12,390 bases of DNA from Baffinella frigidus (lineage: Eukaryota > Cryptophyceae > Cryptomonadales > Baffinellaceae). Below, in pieces: positions 1-6,710 of the stretch. Both the position numbers and the translations under genes were made by a program. The stretch lies in contig MU646316.1 in assembly GCA_026770585.1 (NCBI GenBank), forward strand, positions 1,401,580 to 1,413,969, written 5' to 3'. Each line of letters opens with the position of its first letter. The first letter of the stretch is position 1. The notes beneath the pieces are model-generated. The model saw only the letters and a program-made list of their open reading frames with translations. It made no database searches and was not told where the DNA came from.

Positions 1-23
1 GGGGGGGGGGGGGGGGGGGGGGG
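1..23. repeat. Terminal poly-G tract
   Basis: The window begins with 23 consecutive G. The other end of the window is a 95-base C run, so reading outward from either end gives poly-C. This is either the natural homopolymer at which an assembly stopped or an artefact of library preparation or assembly. No function is assigned. Confidence 0.9.
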
Positions 24-116
24 TCGAGGGTGCCTGCACAATGTTTCCTACCCAACGCTGCCGTCCTGCCCCTAGAAGTAGAAACATCGATCAGAGGTGA
101 GCGTGAGCGCAGGGGA

Positions 117-143
117 GCTCTCTCTCTCTCTCTCTCTCTCTCG

Positions 144-192
<49 letters not shown>

Positions 193-200
193 TCTCTCTC
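117..200. repeat. (CT)n microsatellite
   Basis: About 84 bases of almost pure CT dinucleotide with a few CG and AT interruptions. Just before it (63-95) lies a short sequence resembling part of the inverted arms at 585-615 and 2090-2120 (CTGCCCCTAGAAG followed by GAAACATCG). The tract may therefore begin at the edge of a broken third copy of that arm. From 201 to 401 I see no gene: moderately AT-rich sequence without a long open frame or recognisable RNA. Confidence 0.85.
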
Positions 201-402
201 GGGGGGTGCGTGTGGTGCACCCTGCGCCAGGGAGGGCACTCATCCGTGAACAAGTAATTTTTATTTAAAAATATGTATGCAATTTACTACCCAAATACTT
301 CGGGACGTGACCCATGTGTAGTCATTTTCCTTGGCCGATTTTTAAAAGAAAAATACGTGTTCCCGGATTAAACCCGGCCGCGTGTGTTCTCCTGGATGTT
401 AA

Positions 403-555
403 TAGGCTAACGGCCTGAAAATGGAGTAGTTAGGCATTGCCCAGGACCTCCTACCGTAGGCCGAGGGATCCTAGGACCAAAAAGTCTCGGCCTACGGTAG
501 GAGGTCCTAGGCAATGCCGTAGGCCTAATTACCCCATTTTCAGGCCGTTAGCCTA
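403..555. repeat. Palindromic element E5, copy a
   Basis: Inverted repeat with termini GGCTAACGGCCTGAAAATGG and its complement, inside TA dinucleotides (403-404 and 554-555). The arms contain GGACCTCCTACCGTAGGCC and the centre has CCTAGGACC. It lacks about 7 bases (CTACGGC-like) present in the copy at 2141-2300. It forms the outer part of the left long arm. Confidence 0.8.
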
Positions 556-715
556 TGAATGTGCCTTGTCCTGACCTGCAGTTCTGCCCCTAGAAGGAAA
601 CATCGCATAGTCTACGCATCGTCCCCTCTGTCCGCGGACTTCGAAGGGGTTTTGAATAACCTCTCAGCGATAAGACCTGGGACCCTACGGTAGGCAACCC
701 GTAGGGCCATGGGGC

Positions 716-833
716 ATCGTTTCCTCTGTCCTGCTCTCTCTCCTCCCTCTCCCTCTCTCTCCCCTCTCCCTCTCTCCCTCCCTCTCTCTCCCCTCTCCCT
801 CTCTCTTTCCCTCTCTCTCCCTCCTCTCCCTAT
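716..833. repeat. CT-rich (CTCTCCCT) tract
   Basis: Polypyrimidine microsatellite of mixed CT and CCCT units with no coding support. The long arginine/glutamate- or serine/proline-rich open frames across it are a by-product of the repeat. Confidence 0.85.
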
Positions 834-931
834 CCCCATCCCCACCCCCTCCGCCCCCAGCCTGGAAACTCGCGGTGTTCCCGGACGTGATGAGGTGTTG
901 ATCAACACGAGGGCGGGGCGCGGTGCAGCGC

Positions 932-1022
932 CGCCGAGTGGCACCAAGCGGAATGCTTTGCCGGTGTCGTGCATAGTGCGCCGAGTGGCACCAAGCGGAA
1001 TGCCGTGTCGTCGTGCATAGTG
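932..1022. repeat. Two-copy tandem repeat (~45 bp)
   Basis: Copy 1 (932-978) and copy 2 (979-1022) share CGCCGAGTGGCACCAAGCGG and GTCGTGCATAGTG. They differ by a small indel between these blocks. The GCCGAGTGG block resembles a tRNA A box by chance, but no B box or cloverleaf follows. Confidence 0.8.
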
Positions 1023-1202
1023 CGCTGTGTGTTCCGTTGATTTCGTTGATTTCGTGTTTATTAGACAGGATTGTCGGTGTCAGCCCGTGCTATCCCCAAG
1101 CTAGGATCGGGTCGGCCTTGCTCCTGCCCTCTCGCTGGCCGCGCCGGTCTGCAGCAAGGACGGGAGGGCGCCCTCTGCTCACCAAAACTGATAGAGCGCT
1201 GT

Positions 1203-1353
1203 GCAGAGAAGTTGGCCACCGGAAATATTGGAAAATCGAGAAATTAGAGCCATTTTGTCGACATTTGAGAAATTTAGTACCATGAATTTCTTGAAAGTGG
1301 ACGAAATGGCTCCAATTTCCCCATTTTCCATTTTCGGTGGCCAACTTCTCTGC
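1203..1353. mobile_element. Palindromic MITE-like element E9
   Basis: 151-bp foldback with near-perfect termini GCAGAGAAGTTGGCCACCG at 1203 and its complement ending at 1353. Pairing continues inward more weakly (AATCGAGAAATT and GAGCCATTTTG on one side, GGAAATTGGAGCC on the other). The flanks may extend the repeat by CGCTG. It is AT-richer than its surroundings. No transposase is present. It lies inside the 1.9-kb element, so it may be a nested insertion. Confidence 0.7.
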
Positions 1354-1397
1354 TCAGCGAAACGGGTAAGTCGGATAACAGGAGTTATCGGGCCCCA

Positions 1398-1426
1398 GCT
1401 GATAAAACTGATGCTGATAAAACTGA
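1398..1426 (+). repeat. Short direct repeat
   Basis: GCTGATAAAACTGA occurs twice (1398-1411 and 1413-1426) separated by one T. No function is evident. Confidence 0.8.
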
Positions 1427-1514
1427 CCACCCAACCCTATCTGGTTGGAGGATGTGGTGTGCGGGTTGGGTGAGGGTCGGCGGATGTGCGGTGAGGGTTG
1501 GAGGGACGGTTGGA

Positions 1515-1708
1515 GGATGTTGCATGGAGGGTTGGGAAAACGCAAAAGGTGTAGGGTGTAGGGCGTAGGGCGTAGGGTGCAGGGTGTAGGGTGCAGGGTG
1601 TAGGGTGTAGGGTGTAGGGTGTAGGGTGTAGGGTGTAGGGTCAGAGCTGCAGGGAGGGTTGGAGGGTGTTGCATCGAAGCTTGGATCCAACCCTCCATGC
1701 AACACCCT
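1515..1708. repeat. TGTAGGG minisatellite within inverted arms
   Basis: Positions 1549-1641 hold about 13 units of a heptamer, mostly TGTAGGG with CGTAGGG and TGCAGGG variants. The array is bracketed by inverted copies of an 18-20 base sequence at 1515-1535 (GATGTTGCATGGAGGG) and 1687-1704. A further copy of the motif AGGGTGTTGCAT lies at 1663-1674, paired with 1697-1708. The heptamer is one base from the TTTAGGG plant/algal telomere unit, but it is internal, short and in a degenerate context. I therefore call it an interstitial minisatellite. The rest of 1709-1987 shows no gene. Confidence 0.75.
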
Positions 1709-2140
1709 AGGGTGAGGGTGGAGGTTCGGCGAGTCGTGGGTCTCCGTCTGGAATGTTGCATCCTCAATGGACGATCCGTGCAGGGGTTGTTTGAGGTCCT
1801 TGAGGTTTTAAATGCGCCCAACATAGCCCAACGACACGCTCTTCCGTAGAAAGGATCTGCATAAAAAGCATTTTTGCTTTCGTATCGCGTTTAAGCTGGC
1901 CCCGTAGTTGGAGCCGTCACCCCCCGGTTTGAGCTCTAAGTCAACACTCTCTCCCTGAAAACGGCCGTGTCCACCCTCGGGAGTGGAGGCCCTACGGGTT
2001 GCCTACCGTAGGGTCCTAGGTCTTATCGCTAAGAGGTTATTCAAAACCCCTTCGAAGTCCGCGGACAGAGGGGACGATGCGTAGACTATGCGATGTTTCC
2101 TCCTAGGGGCAGAACTGCAGCTCAGGACAAGGCACATTCA

Positions 2141-2300
2141 TAGGGTAACGGCCTGAAAATGGGGTAGTTAGGCCTACGGCATTGCCTAGGACCTCCTACC
2201 GTAGGCCGAGACCTTTTGGTCCTAGGATCCCTCGGCCTACGGTAGGAGGTCCTAGGCAATGCCGTATGCCTGACTACCCCATTTTCAGGCCGTGAGCCTA
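2141..2300. repeat. Palindromic element E5, copy b
   Basis: Same palindrome as 403-555 in opposite orientation, 156 bp between TA dinucleotides (2141-2142 and 2299-2300). Both internal GCCTACGG blocks are kept. It forms the outer part of the right long arm of the 1.9-kb element. Confidence 0.8.
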
Positions 2301-2423
2301 TGACATCCCGCTGCGATCGCCTCCCACTCACTCCCACTGCGATCACGTGGTGTGTCTCGCCAGCACTAGAGAAGGACACACGGCACGTTGGCGCCTCTGC
2401 GCGCCGTCCGTGGATTGTGATTG

Positions 2424-2510
2424 TTCTGGATTGGCGTCAACCACTTAGCAGCCACCGGGGTCTTCACGGATGCGGTCCATCTAAACTATTTGTACTAGAA
2501 TCGGTGCAGC
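2424..2510 (+). repeat. Element E3, truncated copy c
   Basis: Starts with GGATTGGCGTCAACCACTTA and continues GCAGCCACCGGGGTCTTCACGG into GGTCCATCTAAACTA. It then diverges with no right-hand CACTTAGC terminus. The leading bases before CCACTTAGC are shared, inverted, with the right flank of the copy at 3748-3904. In those two copies the repeat therefore extends beyond the CCACTTAGC boundary. Confidence 0.7.
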
Positions 2511-2576
2511 AGCTCGCCGGGGTGTCACGGCGCGTGAGAGTTGGCGGGTGCAGGGAGGGTTGCAGGGTGCGGGCGC

Positions 2577-3043
2577 GTGCTCCGCGCGTTGCCGATCTCC
2601 CTCGGAGATCGACAGGGGGGGTGGATAGATGGACGCGTGGTATCTGCAGTCACGTGATCGCAGGGGGGGGGGTTGGCTGGCTCCTGGTTCGCGACGTCTG
2701 CGAATGTCGGAAGCTGGGAACGTAAGGGCGCGGGGCCCTGCGTGGCTGGAGGCCGTGTGTGAACAGGAAGTCTTGCACACGACTGGCTTTCTGGGTTAGG
2801 TAGGCTTGGCTTTCTGGGTTAGGTAGGCGTGTTGACACACGGCTTTCAGGCACGCAGGGCCACGGTGGCTCCTCTGCGTGACGTCCGGCGTGCGATTCCT
2901 CCTGAACCGTGGCAGGAAGCCGTGTGTGAACACGGCTTTCTGGGTTAGGTAGGCTTCACCGCGTGACTGAAGATACCACGAGTCCATCTATTCACCCCCC
3001 CCGTCGATCTCCGAGGGAGATCGGCAACGTGCGGAGCAAGCAC
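2577..3043. mobile_element. ~470-bp foldback element E4
   Basis: The left arm (2577-2655) and right arm (2960-3043) are reverse complements with a few mismatches. Both contain GTTGCCGATCTCCCTCGG next to a GGGGGGG run and a GTGGTATCT block. Each arm also carries its own small hairpin (CGATCTCC with GGAGATCG). The ~300-bp interior holds the GGCTTTC direct repeats described separately. There is no transposase-like frame. The target duplication is not resolved. Confidence 0.75.
2785..2954 (+). repeat. GGCTTTCTGGGTTAGGTAGG direct repeats
   Basis: The 21-base unit recurs at 2785-2805, 2808-2828 and 2934-2954. A partial (GGCTTTCAGGCACG) lies at about 2850, and an inverted fragment CTACCTAACCC lies at 3044-3054. 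Units are associated with CCGTGTGTGAACA blocks. The TTAGG content is telomere-like only superficially, because units are spaced and not tandem. Confidence 0.75.
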
Positions 3044-3176
3044 TACCTAACCCCTGCCTAACCCCCGTACTACTCACTCACCCGAAGGCTGTTGCGTGGC
3101 AGGTGCTTGTCTCTGCGAAACTGACGAACCAGTCGAATGCTGACTTAATTAAACCAGAGCCTGTACTGTTGGCCAG

Positions 3177-3244
3177 GAAGCATGACCTGTCTGGTAAGTT
3201 CCAGTGTCCGCCTATGGTGGGCGCTAAAAGAACATAAAGGACCT
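3177..3244 (+). repeat. Element E6, partial copy
   Basis: Resembles the left arm of the complete palindrome at 6711-6922: GAAGCATG, then GTGTCCGCCTATG, then AAAGGACCT, in the same order and spacing. The right arm is absent, so this is a half element. The surrounding 3066-3176 shows no gene. Confidence 0.65.
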
Positions 3245-3324
3245 CCACGGCAGGGGGGGCAACTCTCCACCGCGCGCCCACCCAGGGTAACGCACGCGTG
3301 AAGAGTTGCCCCCCGCGCAACTCG

Positions 3325-3466
3325 TGCGGAGGGGGTGGTGGTAGGGAGAGGGAGGGGAGGGAGAGAGGGAGAGAGAGAGAGAGGGAGAGAGGGAGAGAGA
3401 GAGAGGGAGAGGGGAGAGGGGAGAGGGGAGAGAGACGACCCCTGGGGCAATCACTGAGTGGTTCAT
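3325..3466 (+). repeat. GA-rich microsatellite module, copy 1
   Basis: GGAGGGGGTGGTGG leads into ~95 bases of GGGAGAGAG-type repeat. The tract ends in GAGAGACGACCCCTGGGGCA followed by ATCACTGAGTGGTTCAT. The same order (G-rich leader, GA tract, the same 37-base tail) recurs at 5490-5610, so the microsatellite travels as part of a larger dispersed repeat. Confidence 0.75.
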
Positions 3467-3503
3467 GGGTACGTGCGGGCGCGTGACCCTGTGTGGCATG
3501 GCA

Positions 3504-3581
3504 GGGGTCTTCACGGATGCAGTCCATCTAAACTGAGTGTCTTAGAATCTTATCCAGTGCCCTGGATTCCAACCGGAATGA
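3504..3581 (+). repeat. Element E3, internal fragment d
   Basis: Shares GGGGTCTTCACGGATGCAG, GTCCATCTAAACT and GGATTCCAACCGGAAT with the copy at 4225-4351 but lacks the CCACTTAGC terminus. It is in opposite orientation to the copy at 3748-3904, so 3504-3904 can fold back on itself. Confidence 0.65.
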
Positions 3582-3747
3582 AACGGCAGGGGGGCGACGC
3601 GCGCGGTGAAGAGCGCCATGGCTGCCTCCGATCGCAGCAAGCACCGTCCCCTCACCCAAGAGGGTATCCTCGTGGTGCGGATCGCCCTCAAGGCTGGGTA
3701 CGCGCCCCTGCCTGCCCCCATTTCGAGGGGGGGGGTGCTGCTGCATC

Positions 3748-3904
3748 CCACTTAGCAGCGGGCGAAAAACTTTGTCGCCTTGAATTCAAGGTGAAGTTCC
3801 GGCTGGGTTCCAGGGCAATGGATCAGATTCCAGTACGAATAGTTGAGATGGTCTGCATCCATGAAGCCCTCGGTGGCTGCTAAGTGGTTGACGCCAATCC
3901 AGAA
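3748..3904 (-). repeat. Element E3, copy b
   Basis: Bounded by CCACTTAGCAGC (3748) and GCTGCTAAGTGG (ending 3887), 140 bp, inverted relative to the copy at 4225. The right side continues with TTGACGCCAATCCAGAA (3888-3904), shared in inverted form with 2424-2440. The interior has a CCTTGAATTCAAGG palindrome (3779-3792). It is a non-autonomous, palindromic-ended element. Confidence 0.7.
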
Positions 3905-4061
3905 CAGTCACCCTCAAATCAGGTGGCCTCCCCTCAGAGCCAAGTCCACGCATTTTGATCCGAAGAATATGGCCTTTTGGCCGTGGGTTGGCGCTGGATC
4001 ATGGCAGGGTTGGTCGAGCGTGATGCGCGATATGTAGTGCACCCCCAAAACCAAAACACAA

Positions 4062-4136
4062 ACACCCAAACACCCAAACACCCAAACACCCAAACACCCA
4101 AACACCCAAACACCCAAACGCCCAAACACCCAAACC
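4062..4136 (+). repeat. CACCCAAA octamer minisatellite
   Basis: About nine tandem units of CACCCAAA with one CGCCCAAA variant, flanked by degenerate A/C-rich sequence. Open frames across it are repeat artefacts. From 3905 to 4061 and 4137 to 4224 no gene is apparent. Confidence 0.85.
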
Positions 4137-4224
4137 CCAAAACCCAAGCCTGCGCCGTAAGAACACGGGTGATCCGACATCGGTCGGTGTCTGTTTTCGG
4201 ATCGACAAGATCATGATCGATCCA

Positions 4225-4351
4225 CCACTTAGCAGCCACCGGGGTCTTCACGGATGCAGTCCATCTAAACTATCTTATCCATTGCCGTGAATTCCAACCG
4301 GAATTTCCCCCCAGAATCCGGGGGAAAATATCTTCGGTCGCTGCTAAGTGG
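4225..4351 (+). mobile_element. Element E3, complete copy a
   Basis: 127 bp with termini CCACTTAGCAGCCACCG and CGGTCGCTGCTAAGTGG. Interior blocks are shared with the copies at 2424, 3504 and 3748. There is a C-run/G-run pair near 4305-4325. The right terminus abuts an E1 element with one intervening base. The target duplication is not clear. Confidence 0.75.
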
Positions 4352-4352
4352 A

Positions 4353-4471
4353 CAGGGGTACCTCGCTCATAAGAAACCGCCTCCCCTTAGGACCCTACAG
4401 TAGGCCTATGCCAAGGGCCCTAAGGTGGCCCTAGGGGCGTGGGCGGTTCTTATGAGCGAGGTACCGCTGTA
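4353..4471. mobile_element. E1 palindromic MITE, copy 1
   Basis: Left end CAGGGGTACCTCGCTC, right end GAGCGAGGTACCGCTG. The interior has CCCTACAGTAGGCC and GGGCCCTAAGG. The right flank is TA and the left flank is GA, so the TA expected from better copies is altered. It abuts the E3 element ending at 4351. Confidence 0.8.
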
Positions 4472-4492
4472 CTACGCTAGACTGAGGGTGGT

Positions 4493-4587
4493 CAATCGCA
4501 AAAGTCAACTCTCCAGTGCCGCGAGGTCAACTTTTGGAAGAAAGCACGGATTTCCGTGCTTTCTGCAATTGAGTTGACTTTTGATTG
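4493..4587. mobile_element. Palindromic element E7
   Basis: 95 bp, ends CAATCGCAAAAGTCAACTC and GAGTTGACTTTTGATTG (one-base difference in spacing). It contains a perfect hairpin at 4539-4564: 12-bp arms AGAAAGCACGGA and its complement around a TT loop. This is the only copy seen in the window. Confidence 0.65.
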
Positions 4588-4671
4588 CTCCCGGTCACGT
4601 CTAAAGTAGATTGCGGTCGGGAGGTGCTGGCTAGCCCGGGGCACCGGAGCCTCTTGGCGTGTCGACCTTGC

Positions 4672-4803
4672 TACGCGGAACCACTAGATCGAAACCGGGA
4701 ATTGCGGTCCCTTCACCAAATTCCTTCACAAATCGGCCACTTTGGGCAGGGCGCCAAAATCGGCGCTCCGCCGTGTAGCAAATCCATCTAGTGGTTCCGC
4801 CTA
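4672..4803. mobile_element. TA-flanked MITE-like element E8
   Basis: Inverted termini GCGGAACCACTAGAT (4675-4689) and its complement (4786-4800), lying between TA at 4672-4673 and TA at 4802-4803. One mismatch occurs directly inside the TA. The ~95-bp interior is not a strong palindrome. It fits a short non-autonomous element with a TA target duplication. Single copy here. Confidence 0.6.
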
Positions 4804-4842
4804 GTGGCGTGACGAGCTTGGTGTCACAGTCTCCAGGCGACC

Positions 4843-4946
4843 TATCCCTCAAGTGACCAGTAGGCTCATACGCCCTACCGTAGGGCCCTAGGACCTGCCT
4901 AAGGCTTCCACGGGCGATTATTTGCCCGCTGGTCACTTAAGGGATA
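4843..4946. mobile_element. E2 MITE, copy 1 (100 bp plus TA)
   Basis: A 100-bp element (4845-4944) with ends TCCCTCAAGTGACCAG and CTGGTCACTTAAGGGA, flanked on both sides by TA. The first ~57 bases are nearly identical to the copy at 5680-5779. Its second half differs but keeps a hairpin (CGGGCGATTATTTGCCCG). It sits at the left end of an E1 copy, whose CA terminus is missing. Confidence 0.8.
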
Positions 4947-5063
4947 GGGGTTCCTCGCTCATGAGAAACTCCCCCCTCCTAGGGCCCTACAGTAGGGCTA
5001 GCTTAGGGCCCTATGGGAGTCCTAGGGGGGGGGGCAGTTTCTTATGAGCGAGGTACCCCTGTA
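4945..5063. mobile_element. E1 palindromic MITE, copy 2
   Basis: Begins TAGGGGTTCCTCGCTC immediately after the E2 element and ends GAGCGAGGTACCCCTGTA. The interior has CCCTACAGTAGGGC, GGGCCCTA and a run of 10 G. The left end has lost the CA of the consensus CAGGGG. Confidence 0.8.
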
Positions 5064-5480
5064 CCGGCCCAGATCGCCGTGGCATGTTCGTGGGTAGCTC
5101 CTGAAGCGAGAACCTGCTTGGGCGGAGAGAGGCCGCAGAGGCCAAGGCCCGACGCACACGCGAGACCAACGATACATTCATTAGTCAACCACTCTGGGGC
5201 TACTACCCCAATATGATCATCCACTCACCCCCCCATAGCCTCGTGAGGGGGAGTCTGGGGATATTACCCCATGTAGGATCCCGGAGTGACTTTACACAAG
5301 ACTCGTGCCCTGTCCGACCGAGGCGCACACCAACCGTGGGCCGGACAGGTGATGAGCCTCGATGGTTGACTAGCGTTGGGGCAAGCACTGAGTGGTGCAT
5401 GCCGTGCTCGTTGGCCGCTCGTGAACGGCCTCTTTTTCGCAAAAAAAAGGCGTCTTGTGGGCTCGAACCCACGACGCGCC
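5064..5480. other. Non-coding stretch with minor repeats
   Basis: No gene is supported. Two weak hairpins GGGGCTACTACCCC (5193-5206) and GGGGATATTACCCC (5258-5271) occur. An inverted pair CCTGTCCG / CGGACAGG surrounds 5309-5350. CGGACAGGTGATGAGCCTCG (5342-5361) recurs at 6626-6645. GGGGCAAGCACTGAGTGG at 5378 is a diverged copy of the tail of the GA-rich modules. Confidence 0.6.
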
Positions 5481-5489
5481 CCGCCGGCA

Positions 5490-5610
5490 GGCTGGCGGAG
5501 GGGGTGGGGGTATGGAGAGGGAGAGGAGGGAGAGAGGGAGTGAGAGAGGGAGAGAGGAGAGAGGAGAGGGGAGAGAGACGACCCCTGGGGCAATCACTGA
5601 GTGGTTCATA
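5490..5610 (+). repeat. GA-rich microsatellite module, copy 2
   Basis: GGAGGGGGTGGGGG, then GA/GGA repeats, then GAGAGACGACCCCTGGGGCA and ATCACTGAGTGGTTCAT, identical in tail to the module at 3325-3466. It is directly preceded (5459-5476) by GTGGGCTCGAACCCAC, a T-arm-like inverted repeat discussed under findings. Confidence 0.75.
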
Positions 5611-5660
5611 CCGTGCTCGCAGGTATTCGACGCAGATTGCAACAACGCCCCGGTGACGCC

Positions 5661-5888
5661 TACAGGGCTACCTCGCTTATCCCTTAAGTGACCAGTAGGC
5701 TCATACGCCCTACCGTAGGGCCCTAGGACCTGCCTAGGGCGAGTGAGGGTGAATATTCACCCTGTGGTCACTTAAGGGATAAGAAACTCCCCCCTCCCCT
5801 AGCTAGGTCCACCAAAGAAAACCCTAGGCATGGGCCTACTGTAGGGTCCTAGGGGGAGGCGGTTTCTTATGCGCGAGGTATCCATGTA
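5661..5888. mobile_element. E1 palindromic MITE, copy 3, interrupted by E2
   Basis: Left end TACAGGGCTACCTCGCT (5661-5677), right end GCGAGGTATCCATGTA (to 5888). The copy is split by an E2 element at 5680-5779. Removal of E2 plus one TA leaves about 126 bp, the normal E1 length. The right arm has GGGCCTACTGTAGGGTCC and GGCGGTTTCTTATG. Confidence 0.85.
5678..5781. mobile_element. E2 MITE, copy 2, nested in E1
   Basis: Exactly 100 bp (5680-5779) between TA dinucleotides, ends TCCCTTAAGTGACCAG and TGGTCACTTAAGGGA. The interior has CGCCCTACCGTAGGGCCC and a perfect palindrome GGGTGAATATTCACCC near its right end. Insertion into E1 makes this E2 copy younger than its host copy. Confidence 0.85.
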
Positions 5889-6020
5889 CGCGTGCGGTGA
5901 TGTGTGCCCTGGTTGTGTATCATTAATGAAGTGTTTCAAGGTTAAAAGAGTGTTTCAAGTGGGAACGCTCCCGGCCAAGGGTTCAGGGTGCGGGATGAAG
6001 GTGCATGGCTTGTGATCGAG

Positions 6021-6147
6021 TACAGGGGTACCTCGCTCATAAGAAACAGCCAACCCCTAGGGCCCTACAGTAGGACCATGCCTAGGGCCCTATGGGGGTC
6101 TTAGGGGGGGGGCAGTTTCTTGTGAGCGAGGTACATGTACCCCTGTA
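6021..6147. mobile_element. E1 palindromic MITE, copy 4
   Basis: Begins TACAGGGGTACCTCGC and ends GAGCGAGGTACATGTACCCC followed by TGTA. The right end carries a 6-bp duplication (ATGTAC). The interior has CCCTACAGTAGGACC and GGGCCCTATGG. The stretch 5889-6020 between copies has no gene. Its start is duplicated after copy 7 (see findings). Confidence 0.85.
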
Positions 6148-6204
6148 AGCCCTCGTGGGGTCTCAAACATCCAGATCCATCGCGAAGCGGTCGGTTGACA
6201 GGGG

Positions 6205-6326
6205 TACAGGGGTACCTCGCTCATAAGAAACTCCCACCCCCATAGGACCACCATAGGGCCCTAAGAATAGGCCTACTGTAGGGTGCTAGGGGGGGCGCTG
6301 TTTCTTATGAGCGAGGTACCCCTGTA
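6205..6326. mobile_element. E1 palindromic MITE, copy 5
   Basis: TACAGGGGTACCTCGC to GGTACCCCTGTA, 122 bp, interior CACCATAGGGCCC and GGCCTACTGTAGGG. The first bases are duplicated just outside (ACAGGGG at 6198-6204). It shares its terminal TA with the next copy in head-to-tail arrangement. Confidence 0.85.
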
Positions 6327-6438
6327 CCTCGCTCATGAGGAACGCCCACCCCCCTAGGATCACCATAGGGCCCGAGGCATAGGCCTGTTGTATGATCCTA
6401 GGGGGGAAGGGGGTTCTTATGAGCGAGGTACCCCTGTA
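6325..6438. mobile_element. E1 palindromic MITE, copy 6
   Basis: Starts at the TA shared with copy 5 and continues CCTCGCTCATGAGG, so the outer CAGGGG is missing. It ends GAGCGAGGTACCCCTGTA. The interior has CACCATAGGGCCC and AGGCCTGTTGTATG. The two copies form a direct tandem. Confidence 0.8.
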
Positions 6439-6710
6439 AGGCCCACAGCGAAAGCGGTCCCCGTGGTCTTTGCTTTCAATTCATACAATCAATCAGAAGA
6501 TGCGCTCAATCAGAAGATGTTCTCGGCGTGTTCCTCGGGTTTACAAGAGACGCTGAAACTGGAAACGTCCCCTCCTGAGTTCCTCAGAGGCCAGCTACCC
6601 CCCTGCCCTGCCTGTGAGCCTCGGTCGGACAGGTGATGAGCCTCGATGGTGTACTAATGAAGGTATCTTAGATCTCTCCTCCTAACCGGGGTCTCACTGC
6701 CGGCCATCTG
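6439..6710. other. Non-coding stretch between elements
   Basis: No gene is supported. CAATCAGAAGATG is directly repeated (6489 and 6506 region). CGGACAGGTGATGAGCCTCG at 6626-6645 repeats sequence from 5342. A short open frame here reads through from the E1 end and is not credible. Confidence 0.55.

Larger units (their letters stand above)
402..2302. mobile_element. 1.9-kb element with ~310-bp inverted arms
   Basis: The left arm (402-708) and right arm (1988-2302) are near-identical reverse complements. The 7-8 bp length difference lies inside the palindromic part of each arm. Identity stops sharply at 708/1988 (GTAGGGCC followed by unrelated sequence). Each arm starts with its own 150-bp palindrome (403-555 and 2141-2300), followed by ~155 bp containing GTCCGCGGACTTCGAAGG. 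TA dinucleotides flank both outer ends, although they are also part of the palindromic termini. The 1.28-kb interior holds CT-rich sequence, a tandem duplication, a separate foldback element, a minisatellite and no convincing protein gene. It looks like a non-autonomous foldback or long-TIR transposon. Two independently inserted 310-bp copies in opposite orientation are the alternative. Confidence 0.7.

Noticed and set aside
612-1020. Open frames on both strands across the CT-rich tract
   Set aside because: The translations are almost pure Arg/Glu/Gly or Ser/Leu/Pro strings produced by the repeat, with no domain and no independent support.
932-1022. Possible tRNA (GCCGAGTGG A-box-like sequence)
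   Set aside because: No matching B box, no acceptor or anticodon stem, and the sequence is a tandem duplication.
1354-1824. Minus-strand frame with HPTPYTL repeats
   Set aside because: This is the translation of the TGTAGGG minisatellite, which is open in several frames because the 7-base unit lacks stops.
2785-2954. Telomeric origin of the GGGTTAGG-containing repeats
   Set aside because: The units are spaced 21-mers with long non-telomeric parts, not tandem telomere repeats.
3914-4251. Frames rich in GVWVFGCL or NTQTPKHP
   Set aside because: Direct product of the CACCCAAA octamer repeat. Open in multiple frames on both strands.
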